Below, piece by piece: positions 52,784 through 61,940 of a DNA stretch of 64,000 bases; position 1 is the first letter of the stretch, and each line of letters begins with the position of its first letter. The stretch lies in contig FR889122.1 of the NCBI GenBank assembly GCA_000436835.1, positions 1-64,000 of the forward strand, read 5' to 3'. The notes under the pieces are model-generated. The model ran no database searches and was not told the DNA's origin. It saw nothing but the letters and a program-made list of their open reading frames with translations. Both the position numbers and the translations under genes were made by a program. The stretch comes from Eubacterium sp. CAG:251 (GTDB lineage Bacteria > Bacillota > Clostridia > Oscillospirales > Acutalibacteraceae).

Positions 52784-53674
52784 TTATTTTACTAAGCCGT
52801 ATTCTTCCATTGTTTCTTTAACGTATTTCTTGTTACTTTCATCCATTTCAATAAGAGGAAGTCTTAAAGGACCTGCGTTAAATCCTATAAGGCTTACAGC
52901 CTCTTTTACAGGAATAGGATTGACGTCGACAAACATAGCCTTTGCAAGTTTAACGTACTTATCCATAAGTTCCTTAGATGTTTTCTTGTCGCCGTTTAAG
53001 TATGAAGCAACAATTTCGTGAGTTTCCTTAGGTGCAATGTTAGAAAGAACGCTTATTACGCCTTTTCCGCCACGCTCAAGAATGTCAAAAATTTGGTCGT
53101 CATTACCGCTCCAAATGTTAAGCTCATCACCGCAAAGTTCGTGAATCTTAGCTACTTGGTCAAGGTCACCCGAAGCTTCCTTAATACCGTTTACTCTTGG
53201 AAGCTTAGCAAGCTCGGCAGCAGTTTCAGGTTTAATATTAACACCTGTTCTTGACGGAACATTGTAAAGAATTATAGGAAGGTTTGTTGCGTCGTGAATG
53301 GCAGTGTAGTGGGCAATAAGACCTCTTTGACTTGTTTTGTTATAGTAAGGTGTAACGAGTAAAAGAGCGTCTGCGCCGTTTTTGCAAGCCTCTTGGCTGA
53401 TTTCAATTGCACAAGCGGTACTGTTTGAACCCGTTCCTGCAATAACAGGAACTCTGTGATTTACATATTCAACGCACCACCTGATGCATTCGTTGTGCTC
53501 AACAACTTTAAGTGTTGAACTTTCGCCTGTAGTACCGCATACTACAATAGCGTCGGTGCCGTTTTCAATTTGAAAGTCAATAAACTTTGCAAATTCATCA
53601 TAATTAACAGTTCCATCCTCATTCATAGGAGTGATAATAGCAACTGCTGCACCTGTAAAAATAGGATTTTTCAT
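52784..53674 (-). CDS. dapA: 4-Hydroxy-tetrahydrodipicolinate synthase
   Basis: A 296-residue aldolase that condenses aspartate semialdehyde with pyruvate. It shows GTTGESSTL (about 47-55), YNVPSRTGVN (about 136-145) and the Schiff-base lysine in GIKEASGD (about 161-168). GGAGATAATC precedes the ATG. It lies between asd and dapB. Confidence 0.96.
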   Translation of the reverse strand: MKNPIFTGAAVAIITPMNEDGTVNYDEFAKFIDFQIENGTDAIVVCGTTGESSTLKVVEHNECIRWCVEYVNHRVPVIAGTGSNSTACAIEISQEACKNGADALLLVTPYYNKTSQRGLIAHYTAIHDATNLPIILYNVPSRTGVNIKPETAAELAKLPRVNGIKEASGDLDQVAKIHELCGDELNIWSGNDDQIFDILERGGKGVISVLSNIAPKETHEIVASYLNGDKKTSKELMDKYVKLAKAMFVDVNPIPVKEAVSLIGFNAGPLRLPLIEMDESNKKYVKETMEEYGLVK

Positions 53675-53710
53675 AATGATTATCTCCTTAACAAATTTAT
53701 TACAAATATA

Positions 53711-54799
53711 TTAGTCAAAGTAACCTTCTGCTGCAAGAAGCTCACCGAGAAGAACGGCACCGCCTGCTGCACCACGAAGTGTGTTGTGAGAAAGGCAAAC
53801 AAATTTATAATCGTATTGTGTGTCTTCTCTGAGTCTGCCGATAGAAACAGCCATACCGTGTTCAAGCGTTCTTTCTGAATGAATCTGAGGTCTGTCAGGT
53901 TCTGTAAAATAGTGAAGAAACTGCTTTGGAGCAGACGGAAGATTAAGTTCCTGTGCTCTGCCTGAGAAGTTTTCCCAAATATTAATCATTTCTTCCTTAG
54001 TAGGCTTCTTATCCTCAAATTCTACAAATACTGCACCGAGGTGACCGTTTGAAACAGGAACACGAATGCACTGAGCTGTGAAAGCCGGGGAGTCTGCAGA
54101 AACGATTTCGTCGCCGACAATTTTACCCATAAGCTTAAGAGGCTCTTTTTCACTCTTTTCTTCCTCACCGCCGATGTATGGAATAACGTTATCAATCATT
54201 TCAGGCCATGTTTCAAATGTTTTTCCTGCGCCTGAAATAGCCTGGTAAGTACAAACAAGTACTTTCTTAATAGGATATTTTTCCTGAAGAGGAAAAAGAG
54301 CAGGCACATAAGACTGAAGCGAACAGTTTGATTTTACTGCGATAAAGCCACGCTTTGTACCGAGTCTTTTTCTTTGTGCAGGAATAATGTTGATATGCTC
54401 GGCATTAAGTTCCGGAACTACCATAGGAACGTCAGGTGTAAATCTGTTAGCACTGTTGTTAGATACTACCGGACACTCGTGCTTTGCATATTCCTCTTCA
54501 AGAGCTTTAATTTCATCTTTTTTCATATCAACCGCACAGAATACAAAATCTACCTGTGAAGTGATTTTTTCAATATCATTTGTTGCGTCCATTACAACAA
54601 TGTTTTTCATATTTTCAGGAATAGGTGTATCCATGCACCATTTTTTACCAACAGCTTCTTCATAGGTTTTACCTGCACTTCTTGAAGATGCTGCAAGGCA
54701 AACAACGTTAAACCAAGGGTGATTTTCAAGTAAAGTAGCAAATCTTTGACCTACCATACCTGTTGCGCCGACGATGCCGACATTGTACTTTTTACTCAT
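53711..54799 (-). CDS. asd: Aspartate-semialdehyde dehydrogenase (archaeal/fungal-type)
   Basis: A 362-residue dehydrogenase with N-terminal GATGMVGQRF (about 10-19), the catalytic cysteine in KSNCSLQSY (about 150-158) and the AISGAGKTFETWPEM region. Length and the NCSLQ context place it in the archaeal/fungal-like branch rather than the 330-residue E. coli type. GGAGATTACAGACT precedes ATG 54799; earlier in-frame codons lie in the leader. It makes the branch point for lysine, threonine and methionine. No lysine riboswitch is visible in its 110-base leader. Confidence 0.93.
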   Translation of the reverse strand: MSKKYNVGIVGATGMVGQRFATLLENHPWFNVVCLAASSRSAGKTYEEAVGKKWCMDTPIPENMKNIVVMDATNDIEKITSQVDFVFCAVDMKKDEIKALEEEYAKHECPVVSNNSANRFTPDVPMVVPELNAEHINIIPAQRKRLGTKRGFIAVKSNCSLQSYVPALFPLQEKYPIKKVLVCTYQAISGAGKTFETWPEMIDNVIPYIGGEEEKSEKEPLKLMGKIVGDEIVSADSPAFTAQCIRVPVSNGHLGAVFVEFEDKKPTKEEMINIWENFSGRAQELNLPSAPKQFLHYFTEPDRPQIHSERTLEHGMAVSIGRLREDTQYDYKFVCLSHNTLRGAAGGAVLLGELLAAEGYFD

Positions 54800-54912
54800 A
54801 GTCTGTAATCTCCTTAAAAAAATAACTTGTAAAACAAGATAATATGCAATATAATACTTGTTGACGGTTGAAGTGCGCTTAAGGTTTTTTACCTCATCCG
54901 TACTTATTTGAT

Positions 54913-54942
54913 ATAATAACACTTATTATATATATATGTCAA
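54913..54942 (-). promoter_or_regulatory. Sigma-A promoter of asd-dapA-dapB
   Basis: On the minus strand TTGACA, 18 bases, TATTAT. It lies back-to-back with the start of queA. Confidence 0.65.
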
Positions 54943-54960
54943 TCAAAATTTACGGAGAAT

Positions 54961-55989
54961 ATGATGAAAACTTCAGACTTTTATTATGATTTGCCCGAAG
55001 AGCTTATTGCTCAAACCCCTATTGAGCCGAGAAATGCATCGAGGCTTATGGTTTTAAATAAGAAAACGGGTGAGGTTGAACACAAAATTTTTAAGGATTT
55101 AACAAACTACTTAAATCCCGGCGATTGCTTGATTCTTAATGATACAAGAGTTATTCCTGCAAGAATATTCGGTGTTAAAAAAGAAACCGGAGCTGTAGTT
55201 GAATTTTTGCTTTTGAAACAAAAGGAAACACTTGTGTGGGAATGTCTTTGCAAGCCGGGCAAAAAAGCAAAAGTAGGAACGGAATTTGTTTTTGGCGAGG
55301 GAAAGCTTGAGTGCAAGGTTATTGACGTTCTTGATGATGGCAACAGAATTATTAAATTTGATTGTGACGCCAATATCTATGCTGTTTTGGATGAAATCGG
55401 TCAAATGCCACTTCCTCCTTATATTAAGGAAAAGCTTGCTGATAAGGAAAGATATCAAACTGTTTACAGCGAGCATTTAGGTTCTGCTGCCGCACCGACC
55501 GCAGGTCTGCATTTTACTAAGGAAATGCTTGAGGAAATCAAAGCAAAAGGCGTTAATATCGGATATGTAACGCTTCATGTAGGGCTTGGAACTTTTAGAC
55601 CCGTAAAGGTTGATGATGTCACAAAACATACTATGCATACGGAGCATTATATTATGCCGCAGGAAACTGCCGATTTAATTAATGAAACCAAGAAAAACGG
55701 AAAAAGAGTTATTTCCGTAGGTACTACAAGCTGTAGAACGCTTGAATCGGTTGCTACTAAGAATGGCTGTATTTGTGCAGATGAGGATGACACGAGCATA
55801 TTTATTTATCCCGGTTACGAATTTAAATGCATAGATGCACTTGTTACTAATTTTCATCTTCCTGAAAGCACACTCATTATGCTCATTTCTGCTTTCGCCG
55901 GCTATGACCATGTAATGAACGCATACAAAATCGCAGTTGATGAAAAATACAGATTTTTCAGCTTTGGCGATGCTATGTTTATTTGCTGA
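54961..55989 (+). CDS. queA: tRNA ribosyltransferase-isomerase QueA
   Basis: A 342-residue enzyme that transfers the ribosyl part of SAM to preQ1 in tRNA, making epoxyqueuosine. It starts [26 protein letters not shown] and has [22 protein letters not shown] (about 161-182) and TSCRTLESV (about 258). Length is normal. GGAGAATATG precedes the double ATG. tgt follows 26 bases later. Confidence 0.95.
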   Translation: MMKTSDFYYDLPEELIAQTPIEPRNASRLMVLNKKTGEVEHKIFKDLTNYLNPGDCLILNDTRVIPARIFGVKKETGAVVEFLLLKQKETLVWECLCKPGKKAKVGTEFVFGEGKLECKVIDVLDDGNRIIKFDCDANIYAVLDEIGQMPLPPYIKEKLADKERYQTVYSEHLGSAAAPTAGLHFTKEMLEEIKAKGVNIGYVTLHVGLGTFRPVKVDDVTKHTMHTEHYIMPQETADLINETKKNGKRVISVGTTSCRTLESVATKNGCICADEDDTSIFIYPGYEFKCIDALVTNFHLPESTLIMLISAFAGYDHVMNAYKIAVDEKYRFFSFGDAMFIC

Positions 55990-56006
55990 TATACTATAAG
56001 ATTTGA

Positions 56007-57152
<1,146 letters not shown>

Positions 57153-57159
57153 AAAAGAC

Positions 57160-57188
57160 TTGCAAATCATATAAATTTAATTTATAAT
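57160..57188 (+). promoter_or_regulatory. Sigma-A promoter of yajC
   Basis: TTGCAA, 17 bases, TATAAT, starting seven bases after the tgt stop. Confidence 0.7.
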
Positions 57189-57222
57189 ACTTTTTATCAT
57201 ATAATTGGAGGAAATTAATTTT

Positions 57223-57651
57223 ATGGAATCAATTTTATTATTTGCGCAAAATGCAGCTTCAGGCTCAGCTGCTAATCAAAAGACAAGCAGCATACAAATG
57301 ATTGTTCTTATGGTTGTGTTGTTCGCACTTATGTATTTTATGATGATTCGTCCACAGAAGAAACGTCAAAAAGAAGAGCAGGAAATGAGAAATGCTCTTG
57401 AAATCGGCGATGAGATTGTTACAATCGGCGGTATTGTAGGACGTGTTGTTACAATTCGTGAAAACGACCTTATCATTGAAACCGGTGCTGACAGAAATAA
57501 GATGAAAATTGAGCGCTGGGCAATTAATACTAACAGAACAAAGAACGAGCAGCATCAAAAGGAAGTAGAAGCTGCAAGAGAAGCCGCTAAAGAAAAAAAG
57601 GCAGCTAAAAAGGCTGACAAGGACGGCTCAAATAAAAAGGATAATAAATAA
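57223..57651 (+). CDS. yajC: Preprotein translocase subunit YajC
   Basis: A 142-residue protein with one TM (about 22-42, ending FALMYFMMIRPQKKRQKEE, the family hallmark), then LEIGDEIVTIGGIVGRVV (about 66-83). The charged C-terminal tail (KEKKAAKKADKDGSNKKD) is longer than in E. coli. YajC joins SecDF at the Sec translocon; secD and secF do not follow here. GGAGGAAATTAATTTT precedes ATG 57223. Confidence 0.93.
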   Translation: MESILLFAQNAASGSAANQKTSSIQMIVLMVVLFALMYFMMIRPQKKRQKEEQEMRNALEIGDEIVTIGGIVGRVVTIRENDLIIETGADRNKMKIERWAINTNRTKNEQHQKEVEAAREAAKEKKAAKKADKDGSNKKDNK

Positions 57652-57666
57652 TTGTTCTAAAAAAAT

Positions 57667-57699
57667 AACCCCTTGAATATTAATTATTCAGGGGGTTTT
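57667..57699 (+). terminator. Terminator-like hairpin covering the next gene's ribosome binding site
   Basis: AACCCC-T-TGAATA, five-base loop, TATTCA-G-GGGGTT, followed by TTTTATT. The downstream arm is the GGGGG ribosome binding site of the gene starting at 57703. It can act as a terminator after yajC or as a translational lock. Confidence 0.75.
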
Positions 57700-57702
57700 A
57701 TT

Positions 57703-58089
57703 ATGCCTAAAATAAGCAGTCTTAACGTAAAAAGTGTTATAATCAAATTTATTGTAAAATCCTTAGCATTAACTACGACGTCAATAATATTAATATCATC
57801 TGTTGCTTCATTTATAATTTTTAAACTTGATTTGGACTTATCGTATTGTAAATATGCCGGTTATTTGATTAGTGCGCTGACGTCTTTTATAGTTCCTTTT
57901 ATTTGTCTTAAGCCTTTTAAAAACAATATACTATTCTTGTCATTTTTGTCGATTATACCGTTAGTATTATTTACTCTTGCAAATTTTATATTTTTTGGCA
58001 AGGAGTTCGTTCAATTATTTATATCATTGGCAATAATTATTGCAGTAGCATTTGTAACAGGGGTTATGTCGGCAGGGAAGAGAAGGTGA
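57703..58089 (+). CDS. TIGR04086/YrzE-family membrane protein
   Basis: A 128-residue protein with four hydrophobic segments (about 14-36, 46-64, 71-90 and 98-122). Position between yajC and sporulation-type genes fits the TIGR04086 family of Firmicutes. In many Clostridia the SCIFF peptide genes scfA-scfB sit beside this gene, but no scfA is visible here. The RBS (GGGGG) lies within the hairpin at 57667-57699. Function unknown. Confidence 0.6.
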   Translation: MPKISSLNVKSVIIKFIVKSLALTTTSIILISSVASFIIFKLDLDLSYCKYAGYLISALTSFIVPFICLKPFKNNILFLSFLSIIPLVLFTLANFIFFGKEFVQLFISLAIIIAVAFVTGVMSAGKRR

Positions 58090-58095
58090 TTAAAA

Positions 58096-58725
58096 TTGAG
58101 TGATATTCCTATTGAACTTAAAAAGGAATTTAATTTAGAAGATGAAAATGAAAAGAAAACCGACATTGAAAAAATCATTGTTGATAATAAAACAGTTATA
58201 TATTCAATTGTTTTTTATGCTTGCTCATTGGCAATAGGAACTGTTCTTTACAGGCTTCTTCAAAGCAGTGCGCTTGATTCTGTTTTAAAGCCGAGCAATG
58301 CAAATTTTTCAAAACTTTTCAGCCAAAATATTTGTAATTATTTGTCGCTTTTTTTAATTACCGTTTTTCTTGCTTTTTGCCTTATCGGATACGGTTTAAT
58401 AAACATTATTCCATGCGTTATAGGCATTCAGGTTGGAATGAAGGCAGCATATTTTTACATAAATTATCAAGCAAAGGGTGTAGGCTATACAATTCTTATG
58501 ATTGCGCCTTTTGCTGCGCTTTTTCTAACCGTTTTGATTTTTGTTATCCAAACAAGTAGCAATATGTCAAAGCAAATAGTTGATATAACAAAAAATAATC
58601 TTGATTATAAGTTAGAAGTCAAGCCGACATTAAGAAAATTTTTGATTTACGGTTTGATTATAATTGCTTTTTCGGGCGTTTGTGCACTCATTGAAACGCT
58701 TTTGAAAAGTGTTGTTACCATTTAG
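58096..58725 (+). CDS. Putative SpoIIM-like (DUF95) membrane protein
   Basis: A 209-residue protein with an acidic N-terminus and five hydrophobic segments (about 32-52, 75-97, 100-118, 132-155 and 180-200). The arrangement of the segments and the LINIIPCVIGIQVGMKAAYF region are like SpoIIM, a membrane member of the DMP peptidoglycan machine in engulfment. In Bacillus spoIIM lies close to fur-xerD, and here an Xer gene is the immediate neighbour, though convergent. TTG 58096 follows AGGTGA. Similarity is by pattern only, so SpoIIM identity is tentative. Confidence 0.5.
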   Translation: MSDIPIELKKEFNLEDENEKKTDIEKIIVDNKTVIYSIVFYACSLAIGTVLYRLLQSSALDSVLKPSNANFSKLFSQNICNYLSLFLITVFLAFCLIGYGLINIIPCVIGIQVGMKAAYFYINYQAKGVGYTILMIAPFAALFLTVLIFVIQTSSNMSKQIVDITKNNLDYKLEVKPTLRKFLIYGLIIIAFSGVCALIETLLKSVVTI

Positions 58726-59689
58726 GTTTTTCAGTTGATAACGGGTTTGAATCAACGGCTTTTTTAGTTGCGTCATTGCTGATATGAGTATAAATTTCCG
58801 TGGTGCTGAGATTTTCGTGACCGAGTATTTCCTTAAGAAGCAATACGTCAACATTTCCGTGCTGATACATAAGTGTTGCTGCAGTATGCCTTAGCTTATG
58901 AACCGATAAACCACGGTCACCTAATCCTGCTTTTTTTAAATATTCTTCAACAATATGCTGAACGCTTCTGTTGCTTATCCTTTGATTGCGAGAACTTAAA
59001 AACAGCGCTCTGTCTTTTACACCGTCGTGCGGCCTTACTTTCATATATGTGGTGACAGCATTAATGCACGCTTGGTTTAAATAAACAGTTCGTTCCTTGT
59101 TTCCTTTACCGGTTATGACGAGTGTACCATCAGCTTTTATATCGTTATAATCAATTGATACAAGCTCACTCAGTCGCATTCCGCAGTTTAAAAACAGCGT
59201 AATCATTGCATAATCTCGCTCTTTGTATTTGCCGTCTATAACTGACAAAAGCTTTTCAGCTTCTTCAAGTGACAAATAATTAGGCAATGATTTTTTTGTT
59301 TTCGGAATGTCGAGATTTTTCATAGGATTTTTTTCAAGCAATCCTAAATTGTCTGTCAAATAAGCATAAAATCTTCTGATGCATATTACACGTCTTGCAC
59401 GTGTAGTTTCGTTGTTTTGCCTTACGTTTTTGCAATAAATCATAAATTGATATGCATCTTCAAGATTTACACTCTGTATAAAATTTAAATCAATAGGGGA
59501 CAAGTCGATTTTTTCGTCCTCTGTGTCAAAACTGTATAAGCCTTTTAATTTGACTATGTATCTAAAAAAGGTACGTAAGTCTGAAGCATACTCAAGTACA
59601 GATTTTTCGCTGTGACCTTTGATAGCTTCAATATAAACCAAATATTGCTGTACAAGCTTTGGTAATGTACTGAATTCTTCTTTACGCAT
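58715..59689 (-). CDS. xerC: Tyrosine recombinase, XerC/XerD-type
   Basis: A 324-residue recombinase. The N-terminal SAM-like domain (about 10-120) is followed by the catalytic domain with R in CGMRLSEL, K in GKGNKERTVYL, HKLRHTAATL, LGHENLSTTEIY with the final tyrosine nucleophile. It is longer than XerC/D (about 300), owing to an insert in the N-terminal part. The ribosome binding site before ATG 59689 is weak. It overlaps the end of the neighbouring gene by 11 bases in convergent orientation. Housekeeping chromosome-dimer resolution is most likely, but a mobile-element integrase cannot be excluded. Confidence 0.8.
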   Translation of the reverse strand: MRKEEFSTLPKLVQQYLVYIEAIKGHSEKSVLEYASDLRTFFRYIVKLKGLYSFDTEDEKIDLSPIDLNFIQSVNLEDAYQFMIYCKNVRQNNETTRARRVICIRRFYAYLTDNLGLLEKNPMKNLDIPKTKKSLPNYLSLEEAEKLLSVIDGKYKERDYAMITLFLNCGMRLSELVSIDYNDIKADGTLVITGKGNKERTVYLNQACINAVTTYMKVRPHDGVKDRALFLSSRNQRISNRSVQHIVEEYLKKAGLGDRGLSVHKLRHTAATLMYQHGNVDVLLLKEILGHENLSTTEIYTHISNDATKKAVDSNPLSTEKPKW

Positions 59690-59986
59690 TTCAATAAACC
59701 ATTGTGATTATAAGATTTTAATGATAAAACGGAAATGATTTTTTGATAATCCAAAATAAAAAGGATAGGGTTCTTGCAAACTCCTATATCTGTTTTAATT
59801 AGCATTAAAAATTCATCAATTGCACAAAATAAATATTTTGTGCAATTGAGGGGACTCGTTTTACCGTTATTGCTTATATTATAAGCATTTTACTGCATTT
59901 AGTCAATCGAAATTATTGCACAAAAGTTTTAAGCGTCATTTTAATAACTTGATATTATCATCAATTTCTTTTTATTTCTTAAGTAT
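59690..59986. other. Non-coding region between xerC and cytidine deaminase-like gene
   Basis: About 300 bases of A+T-rich DNA with no coding signal. It holds a weak hairpin at 59764-59787 (ATAGG...CCTAT), the 30-bp palindrome at 59818-59847, and a lone half-copy (ATTGCACAAAA, 59915-59925). Confidence 0.5.
59818..59847. repeat. 30-bp near-perfect palindrome (TTGCACAAAA arms)
   Basis: Arms AATTGCACAAAATA and TATTTTGTGCAATT are exact complements of 14 bases with AA between them. A third copy of ATTGCACAAAA lies at 59915. No T-run follows on either strand, so a terminator is unlikely. It is 130 bases upstream of the Xer gene start. Confidence 0.6.
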
Positions 59987-60400
59987 TTAGTATGGAAACG
60001 GGATTAATTTTTCAAGGTTAACCATTGTGCCTTTATTGTCTATTACGACTTTTATATCATTTGAATTACTAAGTTGCCACATAAATTCACGACAAGCACC
60101 GCAAGGCGGCAAAACTTTTCCCATTTTATTAACAGCTATAACTGTATCTATCTCAATTTCACCGTTTGTAATCATTGTGGATAATGCATTTCTTTCAGCA
60201 CACATACCAAGTGAACAATCTGTATCGATACAAACTCCTGTATAAATATTACCTTGTTTTGTTAGTACAACAGCACCTACGCCGCCGAAACAAATTTGTT
60301 CGTTGATTTTTTTAGGAATAGCGACAGATTTTGCAATGTTATAAAGCTTTTTTATTTGCTTGTTTTGAATTTCATCACCGTTATACTTCTTCTTTAACAT
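59987..60400 (-). CDS. Cytidine deaminase-like protein (Zn)
   Basis: A 137-residue zinc enzyme with the deaminase motifs CAERNALS (about 67-74, zinc Cys and catalytic Glu) and PPCGACREF (about 97-105, two zinc Cys). The N-terminal half (VAIPKKINEQICFGGVGAVVLT) and short length fit cytidine deaminases or blasticidin-S-deaminase-like enzymes. CGAGGT precedes the ATG. It stands alone; substrate is inferred as cytidine or a related base. Confidence 0.82.
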   Translation of the reverse strand: MLKKKYNGDEIQNKQIKKLYNIAKSVAIPKKINEQICFGGVGAVVLTKQGNIYTGVCIDTDCSLGMCAERNALSTMITNGEIEIDTVIAVNKMGKVLPPCGACREFMWQLSNSNDIKVVIDNKGTMVNLEKLIPFPY

Positions 60401-60509
60401 TTTAATACCTCGGATATTATCTTGCTTTTTCTATATCATTTTTGCGCAAAGGTGATTTTCAAAGAACGGATTGTCAACGTTTAATGATTTTTCGATAATT
60501 TAACCAAAA

Positions 60510-61057
60510 TCACAATTTATCATTTACTTTTCTCCATAAAGACGCACTTTTTAATATTTCTTCAATAAGCTTGCTTTTGCCATTTGTGTAAGCAATTCTA
60601 TCGTTTGGATATTTCTTTGCAAGCTTTATTTTTAAATCAGAATATTCGTTTGCTTTTTCTTCATTTGCGTTTAAGTAATCACGCTTATTAATATAATCGT
60701 TCCATTCCTTGCTGTTGAATATTACAACATGAATAAAATGTGTTTGAATATTATTTTGTAAATCACCGCAGACATATAATTGCTGATTAGGGTGGTCTTG
60801 ACGTCTGTAAATTATGGCGAGTTTAGAAAGCTCATCGTTATGTTTTAAAATATCTTGAAATTTTTAACACCTACAACGATATCAATAATCGGCTTGGCGC
60901 AAATGTTCTTAATTGATGTACTTCCTATATGTTGGGCGTCAACAATGTCATTATTTAATGTGTTTTTGAGTATGTCAATAGTATTTTTTGCAGAAAATTC
61001 CCATTCGATTTGGTGATTTTCAATTGCTACTTCTCCCCTTTTTAATCCTATTGACAT
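60510..61057 (-). pseudogene. Frameshifted GrpB-family nucleotidyltransferase
   Basis: The 5' part (60845-61057) reads EVAIENHQIEWEFSAKN, then HIGSTSIKNICAKPIIDIVVGVKNF, the typical N-terminal half of a GrpB (UPF0157) protein. It stops at 60845. In the next frame the C-terminal half continues at once (NDELSKLAIIYRRQDHPNQQLY, QTHFIHVVIFNSKEWNDYI, RDYLNAN, LAKKYPNDR) to a TGA at 60510. One missing base in the A3T5 homopolymer at 60858-60865 would restore a protein of about 180 residues. It overlaps the end of the Gx-transporter gene. Either a recent mutation or a sequencing error. Confidence 0.85.
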
Positions 61058-61563
61058 TGTGTATCTCCTGTTTTAGCAATTCGTTTGATGATTATATCTG
61101 CAATAATTCCGTTTAAAATGCCTGTCACAAGCCCGACAATCATTAATATCGGGAAATAATAAATAATTCTGTAGGTTCGCATAACAACGGCGGCAACGAG
61201 TATTTGACCGAAATTGTGGACTGTTCCGCCGAGAGCCGATACACCGATTGGTGAAAGCTTATTACTCTTTTTGGCGGCAAACATTACTAAAAATGAAAGC
61301 AGTCCGCCGATTAAACTGTAAATCATTGCAAATGGACCGCTGAAGGCTAAGCCTGAAAGCAAAATTCTGATAATTGATATAAATAAAGCGTCCTTAGCAT
61401 TCATTGTATACAACGCAACAATAACTACAAGGTTTGCAATGCCGAGTTTGATGCCTGGTATGCCGAAATTGAACGGTATTAATGATTCTAAATATGAAAA
61501 CGCAAACGCAAGCGCAATCATTAATGAGAGCGTGCAAAGCCGCTTAATATTAGACTTTTTCAC
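61048..61563 (-). CDS. Gx transporter family (EetB-like, Hpre_diP_synt_I)
   Basis: A 171-residue membrane protein with five to six hydrophobic segments and the conserved SYLESLIPFNFGIPGIKLGIANLVV (about 23-47) plus GALGGTVHNFGQ-type motif (SALGGTVHNFGQ, about 110). Older annotation calls this family heptaprenyl diphosphate synthase component I. In Listeria the homologue EetB is part of the flavin-based extracellular electron transfer locus. Here it follows a NusG-II protein, apbE and rnf genes on one strand, overlapping by four bases. Confidence 0.82.
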   Translation of the reverse strand: MKKSNIKRLCTLSLMIALAFAFSYLESLIPFNFGIPGIKLGIANLVVIVALYTMNAKDALFISIIRILLSGLAFSGPFAMIYSLIGGLLSFLVMFAAKKSNKLSPIGVSALGGTVHNFGQILVAAVVMRTYRIIYYFPILMIVGLVTGILNGIIADIIIKRIAKTGDTQCQ

Positions 61564-61940
61564 CTTGCCACCTCGTCAACGTCACTGCCTTTATCACTTA
61601 CGACCGTTACAATTACCTTATTTGGCAGGCAAATTATTGATTCGTTATTTTTGCTTATTTTATTATGATTAACACATATTTTATCCTTGCAATTTGCGTA
61701 TTTCATCGAAGCCAGACCGCCGCTGATAATGACGGTATTACAAATATTACCGTTTTTATCATATATCTTATATTCCTGATTTTTATTTAAATCAAGAATG
61801 GCTATTTGCTTTGCATCTTGCTCAATTATAACCTTATTGCCGTTTGACGAAAAACTGTTGATTAAGATGAAAATTAACGCTGCCAATGCAATGATAACGG
61901 CTATTAATATTATATCATTTTTTCTTTTTTTATTTTGCAC
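61560..61940 (-). CDS. NusG domain II protein (EetA-like), membrane-anchored
   Basis: A 126-residue protein with one N-terminal TM (about 8-26) and an extracytoplasmic NusG-II domain that ends with YANCKDKICVNHNKIS and SIICLPNKVIVTV, the two Cys-containing motifs of the family. GTG 61940 gives an 11-base overlap with apbE and has GGTG upstream; a TTG at 61982 would add 14 residues. Listeria EetA has this domain. It probably works with the Gx protein and the flavin-carrying Rnf subunits. Confidence 0.75.
   Translation of the reverse strand: MQNKKRKNDIILIAVIIALAALIFILINSFSSNGNKVIIEQDAKQIAILDLNKNQEYKIYDKNGNICNTVIISGGLASMKYANCKDKICVNHNKISKNNESIICLPNKVIVTVVSDKGSDVDEVAR

Noticed and set aside
54800..54960. 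Lysine riboswitch upstream of asd-dapA-dapB
   Set aside because: The leader is about 110 bases and shows none of the conserved lysine aptamer elements; only a sigma-A promoter and a ribosome binding site are clear.
57652..58095. Hidden scfA (SCIFF) gene next to yajC
   Set aside because: No Cys-rich short frame with a ribosome binding site fits in the intergenic spaces.
58715..59689. Integrase of a prophage or genomic island
   Set aside because: Flanking genes are housekeeping or sporulation genes and no phage, relaxase or att duplication is visible; an Xer housekeeping role is more economical.
59818..59847. Palindrome as a rho-independent terminator of the deaminase-like gene
   Set aside because: It lacks a T-run on either strand and sits 140 bases after the stop codon.
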